Positions 57,038 to 64,000 of a stretch of 64,000 bases of DNA are shown in pieces. The DNA comes from Candidatus Staskawiczbacteria bacterium RIFOXYD1_FULL_32_13. GTDB lineage: Bacteria; Patescibacteriota; Minisyncoccia; Minisyncoccales; Staskawiczbacteraceae. Location: NCBI GenBank assembly GCA_001820485.1, contig MHPU01000039.1, forward strand, positions 49,845 through 113,844. The letters are read 5' to 3'. The translations under genes and the position numbers were made by a program. The notes under the pieces are model-generated. The model was given only the letters and a program-made list of their open reading frames with translations. It had not been told where the DNA came from and ran no database searches. Every line of letters starts with the position of its first letter. Positions within the stretch are counted from its first letter, which is position 1.

Positions 57038-57346
57038 ATGGAAAATAAAAAAACGCCAAAACAAATGGAAAGGAATTTTAAAGGAGTTGCAAATCATAGA
57101 AGAATTGAAATTTTGCTTTTAGTTTCCCAATCAGAAAATATCACATTGAGTCAAATTACAGAAATTTTAAAATGCAATATAAAAACAATATCAGAGCATA
57201 CTAAAAAATTAGTTAACGCGGGATTGCTAAATAAAAATTATACAGGGGATGGGGCAGTGAGACATTCACTTTCCCCATATGGGAAAATTTTTATAAAGTT
57301 TATTGAATCATTTCAAAAAGAAACATCGCAAAGTAAAAATAAATAG
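57038..57346 (+). CDS. ArsR-like HTH regulator
   Basis: 102 aa. NHRRIEILLLVSQSENITLS, QITEILKCNIKTISEHTKKL and VNAGLLNKNYTGDGAVRHSL form a winged helix of the ArsR type. Its promoter carries the palindrome that also stands before the next gene, so it likely controls itself and the deoxyribosyltransferase-like gene together. Confidence 0.83.
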   Translation: MENKKTPKQMERNFKGVANHRRIEILLLVSQSENITLSQITEILKCNIKTISEHTKKLVNAGLLNKNYTGDGAVRHSLSPYGKIFIKFIESFQKETSQSKNK

Positions 57347-57387
57347 AAGTTATAAAAAGTTGTAATAAATCGCAAAATAAATAATAT

Positions 57388-57440
57388 ATTCTGGTATTCT
57401 GCAGAATGCAAGAATAGTAATAATGTGTTACAATTATAAT
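57388..57440 (+). promoter_or_regulatory. Shared operator/promoter, copy 2 (deoxyribosyltransferase gene)
   Basis: 42 of 43 bases identical to 56959-57001, with ATTCTGCAGAAT at 57396-57407 and TATAAT at 57435-57440. The -10 overlaps an in-frame ATG at 57439, so translation most likely starts at 57451 on an almost leaderless mRNA. Confidence 0.75.
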
Positions 57441-57450
57441 GAAGTGGAAT

Positions 57451-57900
57451 ATGAAAAATAAGAAAATTTATTTTGCCGGACCTTTGTTTAGCGGGGCAGA
57501 AAAGAAATTTAATTTGGAATTATGTGATAAATTAGAGAAAGTCGGCTTCAAAGTTTTTTTACCTCAAAGAGATGGAATTGAAAAAAATAAATCGCCTTAT
57601 GATAAAATGGAGCTGGAACAGAAGAAAAAAATACTTTTTGAAATCGATAGAGATAAAATTATTGAATCAGAAATATTTTTATTTGTTTTAGATGGCAGAG
57701 TTCCAGATGAAGGTGCCTGTGTTGAGTTGGGGATTGCTTATAGTGACAAATTTTTTAACAATAAAAATAAAACTTTAATTGGCTTACAAACAGATATAAG
57801 ATCTGCATTTATCAGTTCTAAATTAAACCCTATGTTAAAAGTCCCGTTAGATTTTATCGTGAGTACAGAGGAAGAATTAATAAAAATATTAAAAATATAA
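57451..57900 (+). CDS. Nucleoside 2-deoxyribosyltransferase-like protein
   Basis: 149 aa from ATG 57451. KKIYFAGPLFSGAEKKFNLE, FKVFLPQRDG, IIESEIFLFVLDGRVPDEGA and CVELGIAYS match the family: the D-G-x(3)-D-x-G and E-x-G motifs hold the catalytic Glu and substrate contacts. Members swap bases between deoxynucleosides or hydrolyse nucleotides. An HTH regulator with the same operator precedes it, so expression is probably conditional. Confidence 0.85.
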   Translation: MKNKKIYFAGPLFSGAEKKFNLELCDKLEKVGFKVFLPQRDGIEKNKSPYDKMELEQKKKILFEIDRDKIIESEIFLFVLDGRVPDEGACVELGIAYSDKFFNNKNKTLIGLQTDIRSAFISSKLNPMLKVPLDFIVSTEEELIKILKI

Positions 57901-57906
57901 ATTTTT

Positions 57907-58299
57907 ATGCAGGAAGTTGTAAAAAAAGAAAATATTGTAGTTGAGTGGTTTATGTGGCATTTTTGGGAGATGCCAAAGTTTTTGTTTGTTGTATGGAAAA
58001 ATTATATTATGTTTGCAACAAATTATTTTTCATTACCATTACTTTTAAAAACTATTATTTCTCCATGGAGAAGAAATGCTTGGGCCTTTCCTAAGGTTTT
58101 TGATATTCAAGAATATGCTAGTGTAATTATCTCTAATATTTTTTCAAGAATCATTGGATTTATTTTAAGAATTGTTTTAATTATTATTGGAGCAATTTTT
58201 CAGGTTTTGGTTTTAATTATTGGTTTACTGGCTATTTTGTTTTGGATTTTAATTCCATTTATTTTATTATTTGCGATAGTCTTAATTTTTAATTATTAA
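57907..58299 (+). CDS. Membrane protein (130 aa)
   Basis: Aromatic N-terminus (FMWHFWEMPKFLFVVWKNYI), a LLLKTIISPWRRNAW motif, then two long hydrophobic helices. It lies 6 bases after the deoxyribosyltransferase gene and 13 bases before the membrane-anchored AAA+ gene. It may be the membrane partner of the latter. Confidence 0.7.
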   Translation: MQEVVKKENIVVEWFMWHFWEMPKFLFVVWKNYIMFATNYFSLPLLLKTIISPWRRNAWAFPKVFDIQEYASVIISNIFSRIIGFILRIVLIIIGAIFQVLVLIIGLLAILFWILIPFILLFAIVLIFNY

Positions 58300-58312
58300 G
58301 TTTAATAATATT

Positions 58313-60868
58313 ATGAAGTTTGATCTAAAAAACTCAGAAATATTTAGTCTTGTAAAAATACAAAAAATTTTCAAATTGGAATATTTAAATTTTCTTAAAA
58401 ATTTATTTCTTTGTTTGTTTATAATTTCAGTATTCGTATTCAGTATTTCTTATTATGAAATTTTGACATTATCAACAACTTTAAAGGCGCCAGTTATTTT
58501 CTTGGCTCTTTTTTTATTATTTTTTGAATTTTCCTTATTTATAAAATTAAAAAAAATAAACTCGAAGTTATTAGTGAATCTTAAAGATGCAATTTTAAAT
58601 CCAGATGAATACAATTTAGCTGAATTTTTAAATATTGAATCTGCAAAATTTATTCAAAATGCAATTAGGTTTTGTAATAACAAAAAAATTTTTCAAATAA
58701 ATTCAACGGCTTTATTATATTCTGCAGTAAAATATAGCAAAGAAATAAACATTCTTTGTTTTAGATTGGGCATAGATACAAATAAACTTTTAATTAATGT
58801 AAAAAATTTCTTAGAAAAATCTTTAACTGATGGAAGTTCTATAGAGGCTTTTTCAGAAGATTTCAAAAGTGTGATTTTGTCTGCAGGAAAAATTGCTGTA
58901 GAGAGAAATCATTTAAGAATTACAGAAAAAGAAATTTTAATTGCTTTGGCTCAAAATGATAAATTTTTTCAAAAAGTTTTAATTGATTATGATTTAAAGG
59001 AAAAGGATGTTGAGAATTTATCGTTGTGGCTGGATTCTGTAGAAGAGAGAGTAAGGTCTCAAAAGATATTTTGGTCTAGTGATAACTTATCAAGAGCTGG
59101 GTCAAACGGTCAGGATTGGGCTTTTGGGTATACAATTACTTTAGATCAATATTCAGTTGATTGGCGGGATACTGTTTCAAAATGGCTTTATAAAGAAGTT
59201 GTAGGACATAAAAAAGAAATTGAAGAAACGGAAATGATTTTAGCGCGTTCAAATTTGTCCAATGTTTTGATAATTGGAGATCCAGGCACAGGCAGAAAAA
59301 GTATAATTGAGGCCGTAGCACAAAAGTGCTTTCTATCCCAAAGTCTACCAGAATTAAACAATAAAAGAGTGGTTGAGTTAGATATGATAGCTTTATTGTC
59401 GAGTATCCAAGATTCAGAAAAATTAGAAACAATTTTAGACAAAATTTTCCAGGAGGCTTTTTCCGCTGGGAATGTAATTTTGGTAATTGATGAATTGCAA
59501 AATTATGTTGGACAAAAAATTGCAAAAGCTGGTGCATTTGATATATCAGGAATTTTAACTAAATATTTGGCAATTCCAACTTTTCAATTTGTAGGAATTA
59601 CTTCTTTTGCAGGACTTCACCAAAATATTGAACAAAACCCTTCATTTCTAGAATATTTTAGAAAGATTGAGGTTTCTGAAATTACTGAAATTGAAACAAT
59701 CAAGATTTTGCAAAATTTAGCTTTAGAGCTTGAAGCAAAATATAAAATTTTAGTTATTTATCCTGCAATAAGAGAAATTGTAAATTTAACTGGAAGATAT
59801 TTTCCATCAACGCCATTTCCAAAAAAAGCTATCGATGTATTAGACGAAGCTGTGGTTTATGCTCAAACTTTAAAGGAAAAAGTTGTAATGCCTCATCATA
59901 TCGCTAAAATTATTTCTGATAAAACTCAAATTCCTGTTGGTAAAATGGAATTTAAAGAAAAGGAAGTTTTATTAAATTTAGAGAATTTAATTCATCAAAG
60001 AATTGTCAATCAAGAAGAAGCAGTTTCCGAAATTTCAATTGCAATGCGAAGGGCAAGAGCTGGAATTGCTTCTAAAAAAAGACCAATGGGAACCTTTCTG
60101 TTTATGGGTCCAACAGGAGTTGGTAAAACTGAGACAGCAAAGGCTTTAGCTCAAATATATTTTGGTGGCGAGGATAAAACAATTAGGATTGATATGTCGG
60201 AGTTTCAGTCACTTTCTGATATCCCAAGATTAATTGGTGCAATTTCTCCAGTTGAAATGCAGGGACTTTTAACAACACCTGTAAGAGAAAGTCCATTTTC
60301 ATTGGTTTTGTTAGATGAAATAGAAAAAGCTCATTTTAATATATTAAATTTGTTTTTGCAGGTTTTGGATGAAGGACATATTACCGATGGGCAAGGCAGA
60401 AAAGTTATGTTTACAAACACAATTATTATTTGTACCTCAAATGCCGGAGCTTCTGATATTTTCAAATCTGTAGAAGCTGGGGAAAAATTAGATAAAGAAA
60501 AAATACTTTTGGGACTTTTTGAAAAAAATATATTTAGGCCAGAGTTTGTAAATCGTTTTGACGCTACAGTAATTTTTCATCCGCTTACTAAAGATAATTT
60601 GTTAAAAATTGCTCAAATAACATTAGTAAGTCTACAAAAAAATCTAAAAGAAAAAGAAATTGATTTTATAATTACTGAGTCTTTAAAAGCAAAAATTGTA
60701 GAGCTTTCTTATAAGCCAGAATTTGGAGCCAGAGAAATGCGAAGAGTAGTTCAAGATAAAGTAGAAAATTCTATTGCAGAAGCTTTAATTTCCGATAAAC
60801 TTGCAAAAGGCAATAAATTTGAAATTAATCCTGAAACCTTTGAAATAATTGTAAATCCAGTTGAATAA
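58313..60868 (+). CDS. Membrane-anchored ClpB/ClpC-like AAA+ protein
   Basis: 851 aa. Two N-terminal spans (FLCLFIISVFVFSIS and VIFLALFLLFFEFSLFIKL) come first, unlike in soluble Clp proteins, then a Clp-N-like helical part. NBD1 has GDPGTGRKSI, in which the Walker A Lys-Thr is Arg-Lys, and VILVIDELQNY. NBD2 is canonical: GPTGVGKTETAKALA, LVLLDEIEKAH, CTSNAGA, RPEFVNRFD, and a C-terminal D2-small domain. No ClpP-binding IGF loop is evident to me. It is likely an unfoldase or disaggregase held at the membrane. Confidence 0.88.
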   Translation: MKFDLKNSEIFSLVKIQKIFKLEYLNFLKNLFLCLFIISVFVFSISYYEILTLSTTLKAPVIFLALFLLFFEFSLFIKLKKINSKLLVNLKDAILNPDEYNLAEFLNIESAKFIQNAIRFCNNKKIFQINSTALLYSAVKYSKEINILCFRLGIDTNKLLINVKNFLEKSLTDGSSIEAFSEDFKSVILSAGKIAVERNHLRITEKEILIALAQNDKFFQKVLIDYDLKEKDVENLSLWLDSVEERVRSQKIFWSSDNLSRAGSNGQDWAFGYTITLDQYSVDWRDTVSKWLYKEVVGHKKEIEETEMILARSNLSNVLIIGDPGTGRKSIIEAVAQKCFLSQSLPELNNKRVVELDMIALLSSIQDSEKLETILDKIFQEAFSAGNVILVIDELQNYVGQKIAKAGAFDISGILTKYLAIPTFQFVGITSFAGLHQNIEQNPSFLEYFRKIEVSEITEIETIKILQNLALELEAKYKILVIYPAIREIVNLTGRYFPSTPFPKKAIDVLDEAVVYAQTLKEKVVMPHHIAKIISDKTQIPVGKMEFKEKEVLLNLENLIHQRIVNQEEAVSEISIAMRRARAGIASKKRPMGTFLFMGPTGVGKTETAKALAQIYFGGEDKTIRIDMSEFQSLSDIPRLIGAISPVEMQGLLTTPVRESPFSLVLLDEIEKAHFNILNLFLQVLDEGHITDGQGRKVMFTNTIIICTSNAGASDIFKSVEAGEKLDKEKILLGLFEKNIFRPEFVNRFDATVIFHPLTKDNLLKIAQITLVSLQKNLKEKEIDFIITESLKAKIVELSYKPEFGAREMRRVVQDKVENSIAEALISDKLAKGNKFEINPETFEIIVNPVE

Positions 60869-62471
60869 AAAATCTAAAATAACAATTGAAAAAAAGCCAA
60901 TAGAAATTAATTCTGATTTCAAGCGTGCTTTAAACATTATTGAAAATAGCAATAACAATGTTTTTATTACAGGAAAAGCTGGTACTGGTAAATCCACTTT
61001 GCTAGATTATTTTCGAAGCACTACCAAAAAACAAATTGCAGTTTTAGCTCCCACAGGAGTAGCTTCAATCAATGTAAGAGGACAAACAATCCACTCGTTT
61101 TTTGGTTTCAAGCCAGATATTACCATAGAAAAAGCCAAAAATTTAGCCAGAAAAGTCAAAGATAAAAAATTGGAATTATATAAAAGAATTTCTGCTATTG
61201 TAATTGATGAAGTTTCAATGGTTCGTGCTGATTTACTTGATTGCGTTGATGCATATCTTAAAACTTGCTTAAAAAATAAATTGCCTTTTGGTGGTAAACA
61301 AATGATTTTAATTGGGGACTTATATCAGCTTCCACCGGTTTTAGGCTATAGAGAAGAGCGGGCATTTTTATCAAAATATGAAAGCCCATATTTTTTCTCT
61401 GCTAAAATTTTTGATGACCTTGTGCTTGAATTTGTGGAACTTGAAAAAGTATATAGACAAAAAGATGAGAAATTTATAAAACTACTTAATGCTGTAAGAA
61501 ATCGAAGCGTTACAGATAATGATTTGGCAGAATTTAACAAAAGATTAAATGTAAATTTTGAGCCATCACTAGATGATTTTTATATTTGTTTAACCCCAAT
61601 GAACGATTCAGCCAGAGAGATAAATGAGAAAAAATTAAAACAACTAAATACAAAAGAGCATTTTTATGAAGGCAAAATTTTTGGAGATTTTGATAAAAAT
61701 TATTTGCCAACTGATAAAGATTTGTCTGTAAAAATTGGAAGCCAAATTATGCTTTTAAACAATGATAAGCATGCAAGGTGGGTTAATGGCACAGTTGCTA
61801 AAATTGTAGATGTAGAAGAAAATGTGGGGGACTATGGAGAGCCGGCAATTATTGTAGAGCTTGATAATGGAAGCATAGAAGAAATTTTGCCTTATACGTG
61901 GGAGATTTTTCATTATGACTATGATCCAAATTCGCGTAGTTTGCAAACCAAAGTTATTGGGTCATTTACTCAATATCCACTTAAGCTTGCTTGGGCTGTG
62001 ACTATTCACAAAAGTCAGGGTAAAACTTTTGATAAAGTAATTATTGATATGGGTAGAGGTGCTTTTGCTCATGGGCAAACTTATGTGGCATTAAGTCGCT
62101 GTACTTGCCTGGAAGGTATTGTGCTTAAAAAACCAATTATCAAAAATCACATATTTTTAGATTGGCGAGTAATTAAATTTTTAACTAAATTTCAGTACAA
62201 AATTGGCGACAATGAGCAATCACAAGATGAGAAAATAGAATTAATTGCCAAAGCTATTAAAGAAAAATCAGAGCTTGAAATAATATATTTAAAAGCTAAT
62301 GATGAAAAATCTAAAAGAATAATTCAGCCCAAAATTATGGGACAAATGCAATATATGGGTGTTGAATATTTAGGGGTTTCGGCGTTTTGCCTCACTCGCA
62401 GAGAAGACCGCACCTTCCGTGTGGACAGAATATTATCAGTAAAACATATTGAATCAACCCCTAAGAAGTGA
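60861..62471 (+). CDS. Pif1-like helicase with C-terminal WYL-like domain
   Basis: 536 aa, TTG start at 60861 inside the end of the AAA+ gene (8-base overlap); no better start lies before the Walker A. ITGKAGTGKSTLLDYF, LAPTGVASINVRGQTIHSFF, IDEVSMVRADLLD, GDLYQLPPV and, near the end, AVTIHKSQGKTFDKVIID and ALSRC define the Pif1/RecD2-type SF1B helicase. The last ~75 residues (LEIIYLKANDEKSKRIIQPK ... RTFRVDRILSV) resemble a WYL ligand/nucleic-acid sensing domain. Confidence 0.9.
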   Translation: MNKKSKITIEKKPIEINSDFKRALNIIENSNNNVFITGKAGTGKSTLLDYFRSTTKKQIAVLAPTGVASINVRGQTIHSFFGFKPDITIEKAKNLARKVKDKKLELYKRISAIVIDEVSMVRADLLDCVDAYLKTCLKNKLPFGGKQMILIGDLYQLPPVLGYREERAFLSKYESPYFFSAKIFDDLVLEFVELEKVYRQKDEKFIKLLNAVRNRSVTDNDLAEFNKRLNVNFEPSLDDFYICLTPMNDSAREINEKKLKQLNTKEHFYEGKIFGDFDKNYLPTDKDLSVKIGSQIMLLNNDKHARWVNGTVAKIVDVEENVGDYGEPAIIVELDNGSIEEILPYTWEIFHYDYDPNSRSLQTKVIGSFTQYPLKLAWAVTIHKSQGKTFDKVIIDMGRGAFAHGQTYVALSRCTCLEGIVLKKPIIKNHIFLDWRVIKFLTKFQYKIGDNEQSQDEKIELIAKAIKEKSELEIIYLKANDEKSKRIIQPKIMGQMQYMGVEYLGVSAFCLTRREDRTFRVDRILSVKHIESTPKK

Positions 62472-62513
62472 TAAATTAAAGTAATATGAAATGAGTTGGG
62501 GAGCTAAAATAAG

Positions 62514-62552
62514 TTGACTTTTCGGATAATATCGGATATAATCGGATATATC
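62514..62552 (+). promoter_or_regulatory. Promoter with three phased 10-bp repeats before Fic gene 2
   Basis: TTGACT (62514-62519), 17-base spacer, TATAAT (62537-62542). CGGATAATAT, CGGATATAAT and CGGATATATC run head to tail at 62523, 62533 and 62543, exactly one helical turn each, across the -10 box. Confidence 0.7.
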
Positions 62553-62579
62553 TGGAAATATTTAATAAAATAGAAAAAT

Positions 62580-63635
62580 ATGAAAGAAAATAGGCTGAAC
62601 AAAAGAATAACACTTTCTAACGAGATTCTCCTTAAAATTGGAGAGATTGACGAACTTAAAGGAAAATGGAGCGGTTCCTTGTCGTTAAATCCTAGAATTT
62701 TGGGTCAATTAAAACGTTCTGTAATAATTACTAGTACAGGCTCGTCTACCCGTATTGAAGGCGTGGCTATGACTGATCAAGAAATTGAACGTTTTTTGCG
62801 TGGAATAAATCAGGCAGCTCCAAAAAATAGAGATGAACAGGAGGTGGCAGGATATGCAGATTTGCTTGGCAGGATATTTGATAATTATAATTCCTTGAAA
62901 ATAACAGAAGGAATGATCTTTCAACTTCACGATATAATGCTTAAATTTTCTAAAAAAGATGAACTGCATCGTGGAAAATATAAAACAAAAGATAATAAAG
63001 TAGCAATTTTAGAAAATGGAAGAGTCAAAACAATACTTTTTGAAGCTACAGCACCATGGCTTGTAAAAAAAGAAATGGATGATGTTTTAGAGTGGTTAAA
63101 AGAAAGGCAAGAAAAAAAGGATATTCACTCTTTGGTTGTGATTGCTAGCTTTATTTTTGAATTTTTAGCAATCCATCCTTTCCAAGATGGTAACGGTAGG
63201 CTTTCCAGAGCCGTGACTAATTTGATGATGCTTCAAAACGGGTATGCATATATTCCGTATGTTTCACTAGAAGAAATTATTGAGGAAAGAAAATCTGAAT
63301 ATTATTTGGCTTTAAGAAAAACTCAAAAAAATCATAAAACAGAAAGTGAAAACATTGAGCCATGGTTAGTATTTTTTTTGGATTGTGTTTATACTCAAGT
63401 GAAAAAAGCAATTGATCTTTTAGGTGGAAATAATTCTGAAAATTTATTATCGGAAATTCAAAAGAAAATTTATAATTTGTTTGTTAGAGGTGACGAGCTT
63501 TCAGTCTCAGAAATTCAAAATAAAATTAATGTGCCTTTGCCAACTGTTAAAAAATCAGTTGCTCGTTTATTGGAATATAAATTAATTGAAAAATTAGGGC
63601 AGGGGCCTGCAACAAGATACAAAAAATTAAAATAA
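62580..63635 (+). CDS. Fic-domain protein 2 (class II-type)
   Basis: 351 aa. The Fic motif HPFQDGNGRLSRAVTNLMML is complete; the inhibitory motif SSTRIEGV is N-terminal (~58-65). A C-terminal winged helix (LSVSEIQNKINVPLPTVKKS then VARLLEYKLIEKLG) suggests self-regulation at DNA, in line with the phased repeats over its promoter. It would modify target proteins with a nucleotide. It is related in layout to Fic protein 1 but clearly divergent. Confidence 0.92.
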   Translation: MKENRLNKRITLSNEILLKIGEIDELKGKWSGSLSLNPRILGQLKRSVIITSTGSSTRIEGVAMTDQEIERFLRGINQAAPKNRDEQEVAGYADLLGRIFDNYNSLKITEGMIFQLHDIMLKFSKKDELHRGKYKTKDNKVAILENGRVKTILFEATAPWLVKKEMDDVLEWLKERQEKKDIHSLVVIASFIFEFLAIHPFQDGNGRLSRAVTNLMMLQNGYAYIPYVSLEEIIEERKSEYYLALRKTQKNHKTESENIEPWLVFFLDCVYTQVKKAIDLLGGNNSENLLSEIQKKIYNLFVRGDELSVSEIQNKINVPLPTVKKSVARLLEYKLIEKLGQGPATRYKKLK

Positions 63636-63637
63636 AT

Positions 63638-63751
63638 ATGAATGAATCAGAAGCAAGAGCTGAATACATAGACCCAGTATTAAAATTAAGTGGTTGGGGC
63701 GAAGCAGAAGCTTCAAAAGTCGATTATATTTTAGTTTACAAAAACCGCTAA
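63638..63751 (+). pseudogene. N-terminal remnant of a restriction-type (HsdR-like) subunit
   Basis: 37 aa: MNESEARAEYIDPVLKLSGW then GEAEASKVDYILVYKNR. The start matches the typical opening of type I R subunits (M.E..TRA..IDP.L...GW), but the frame stops after 37 residues. It directly follows Fic gene 2 (2 bp) and is cut off by a terminator whose left arm includes its stop. Confidence 0.55.
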
Positions 63752-63774
63752 ATTGAAACTTTAGCGGTTTTTTT
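63742..63774 (+). terminator. Rho-independent terminator
   Basis: AAACCGCTAAA (63742-63752) pairs with TTTAGCGGTTT (63760-63770), then TTTT. Confidence 0.9.
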
Positions 63775-63848
63775 GTTTAATTTTTGTTTTTTAATTCAAT
63801 GTATATTAACAATGTTATAGCTGAATTAATATGCACTATTTTTTTTGT

Positions 63849-63901
63849 CATTCCCGCGAAAGCGGGAATCCGGCATTCGCTCACACAGGTCTGAGCGAAT
63901 T
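63849..63901. repeat. Dispersed hairpin repeats near the right edge
   Basis: GTCATTCCCGCGAAAGCGGG (63849-63868) plus AATCC, followed by ATTCGCTCA ... TGAGCGAAT. The first is the GTCATT..GGAATCC family also found in frame in the 30121 ATPase. The rest of 63902-64000 shows no gene. Confidence 0.75.
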
Positions 63902-64000
63902 AAAACCCACTGTCTAGGTCCAGATACATGTGATACACTTGTTAAGTTTGTAATACGATAACGTTTTTTGTTGGTAAGCCACATATTTTTATCTTTTGTG

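Overview
The window looks like a chromosomal segment of a Candidate Phyla Radiation (Patescibacteria) bacterium. The evidence is very AT-rich DNA, tightly packed and often overlapping genes, a short phosphoglycerate kinase (347 aa), a two-gene set of TraG/HerA-like ATPases with a large membrane partner, and many short dispersed repeats of the types GTCATTGCGAGGAGC and CCTTCGAC..GCTCAGGG. TGA, TAA and TAG all act as stops, so code 11 fits. The phylum-level call is an inference from gene content, not from a marker tree.

Layout. (1) 1-7045: the right part of an integrated mobile element, with small proteins, a winged-helix regulator, a ribbon-helix-helix protein, a zinc-finger protein and two tandem serine recombinases, ending just before tRNA-Trp. 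(2) 7099-26400: core genes. These are mltG, a TrmB-type regulator facing an NMT1/SsuA-type ABC transporter, rplJ-rplL with an attenuator-like leader, murB, hpf, secA, dinB, a CAP protein, a CofE-like protein, a YfcE-like phosphodiesterase, secD and secF. Three short, GC-richer, Shine-Dalgarno-bearing cassettes (14089-14322, 18288-18695 minus, 23934-24221 minus) sit between them, each with its own terminator. (3) 26576-50530: a membrane protein gene pair, two TraG/HerA-like ATPases, and between and after them an array of seven full-length or near full-length copies of one cysteine-rich family of about 570-587 aa, plus one decapitated fragment. (4) 50551-52451: pgk, a beta-flower-like protein and a cold-shock protein. 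(5) 52516-54553: a larger GC-richer island with a ParB-like protein, then tRNA-Val. (6) 54734-63751: a secreted Ig-like protein, an HTH regulator and a nucleoside deoxyribosyltransferase-like gene under one shared operator, a ClpB-like membrane AAA+ protein, a Pif1-WYL helicase, a second Fic protein and a restriction-subunit remnant.

The most striking unit is the cysteine-rich array. Six of the seven copies lie directly downstream of a different small regulatory or toxin-antitoxin-type gene: an excisionase-like HTH, an HTH-GHKL ATPase plus STAS-like pair, AbiEi/AbiEii, a lone STAS-like protein, an ArsR-type repressor with two operators, and a Fic protein. The intergenic gaps carry 20-28 bp palindromes. 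I read this as a set of alternative, individually controlled variants of one protein, probably surface-associated or linked to the TraG/HerA-like machinery at whose locus they sit. The function itself is not visible in the sequence. A second theme is repeats that have entered reading frames in phase (dinB, secA, both ATPases, three cysteine-rich genes, the gene at 54734).
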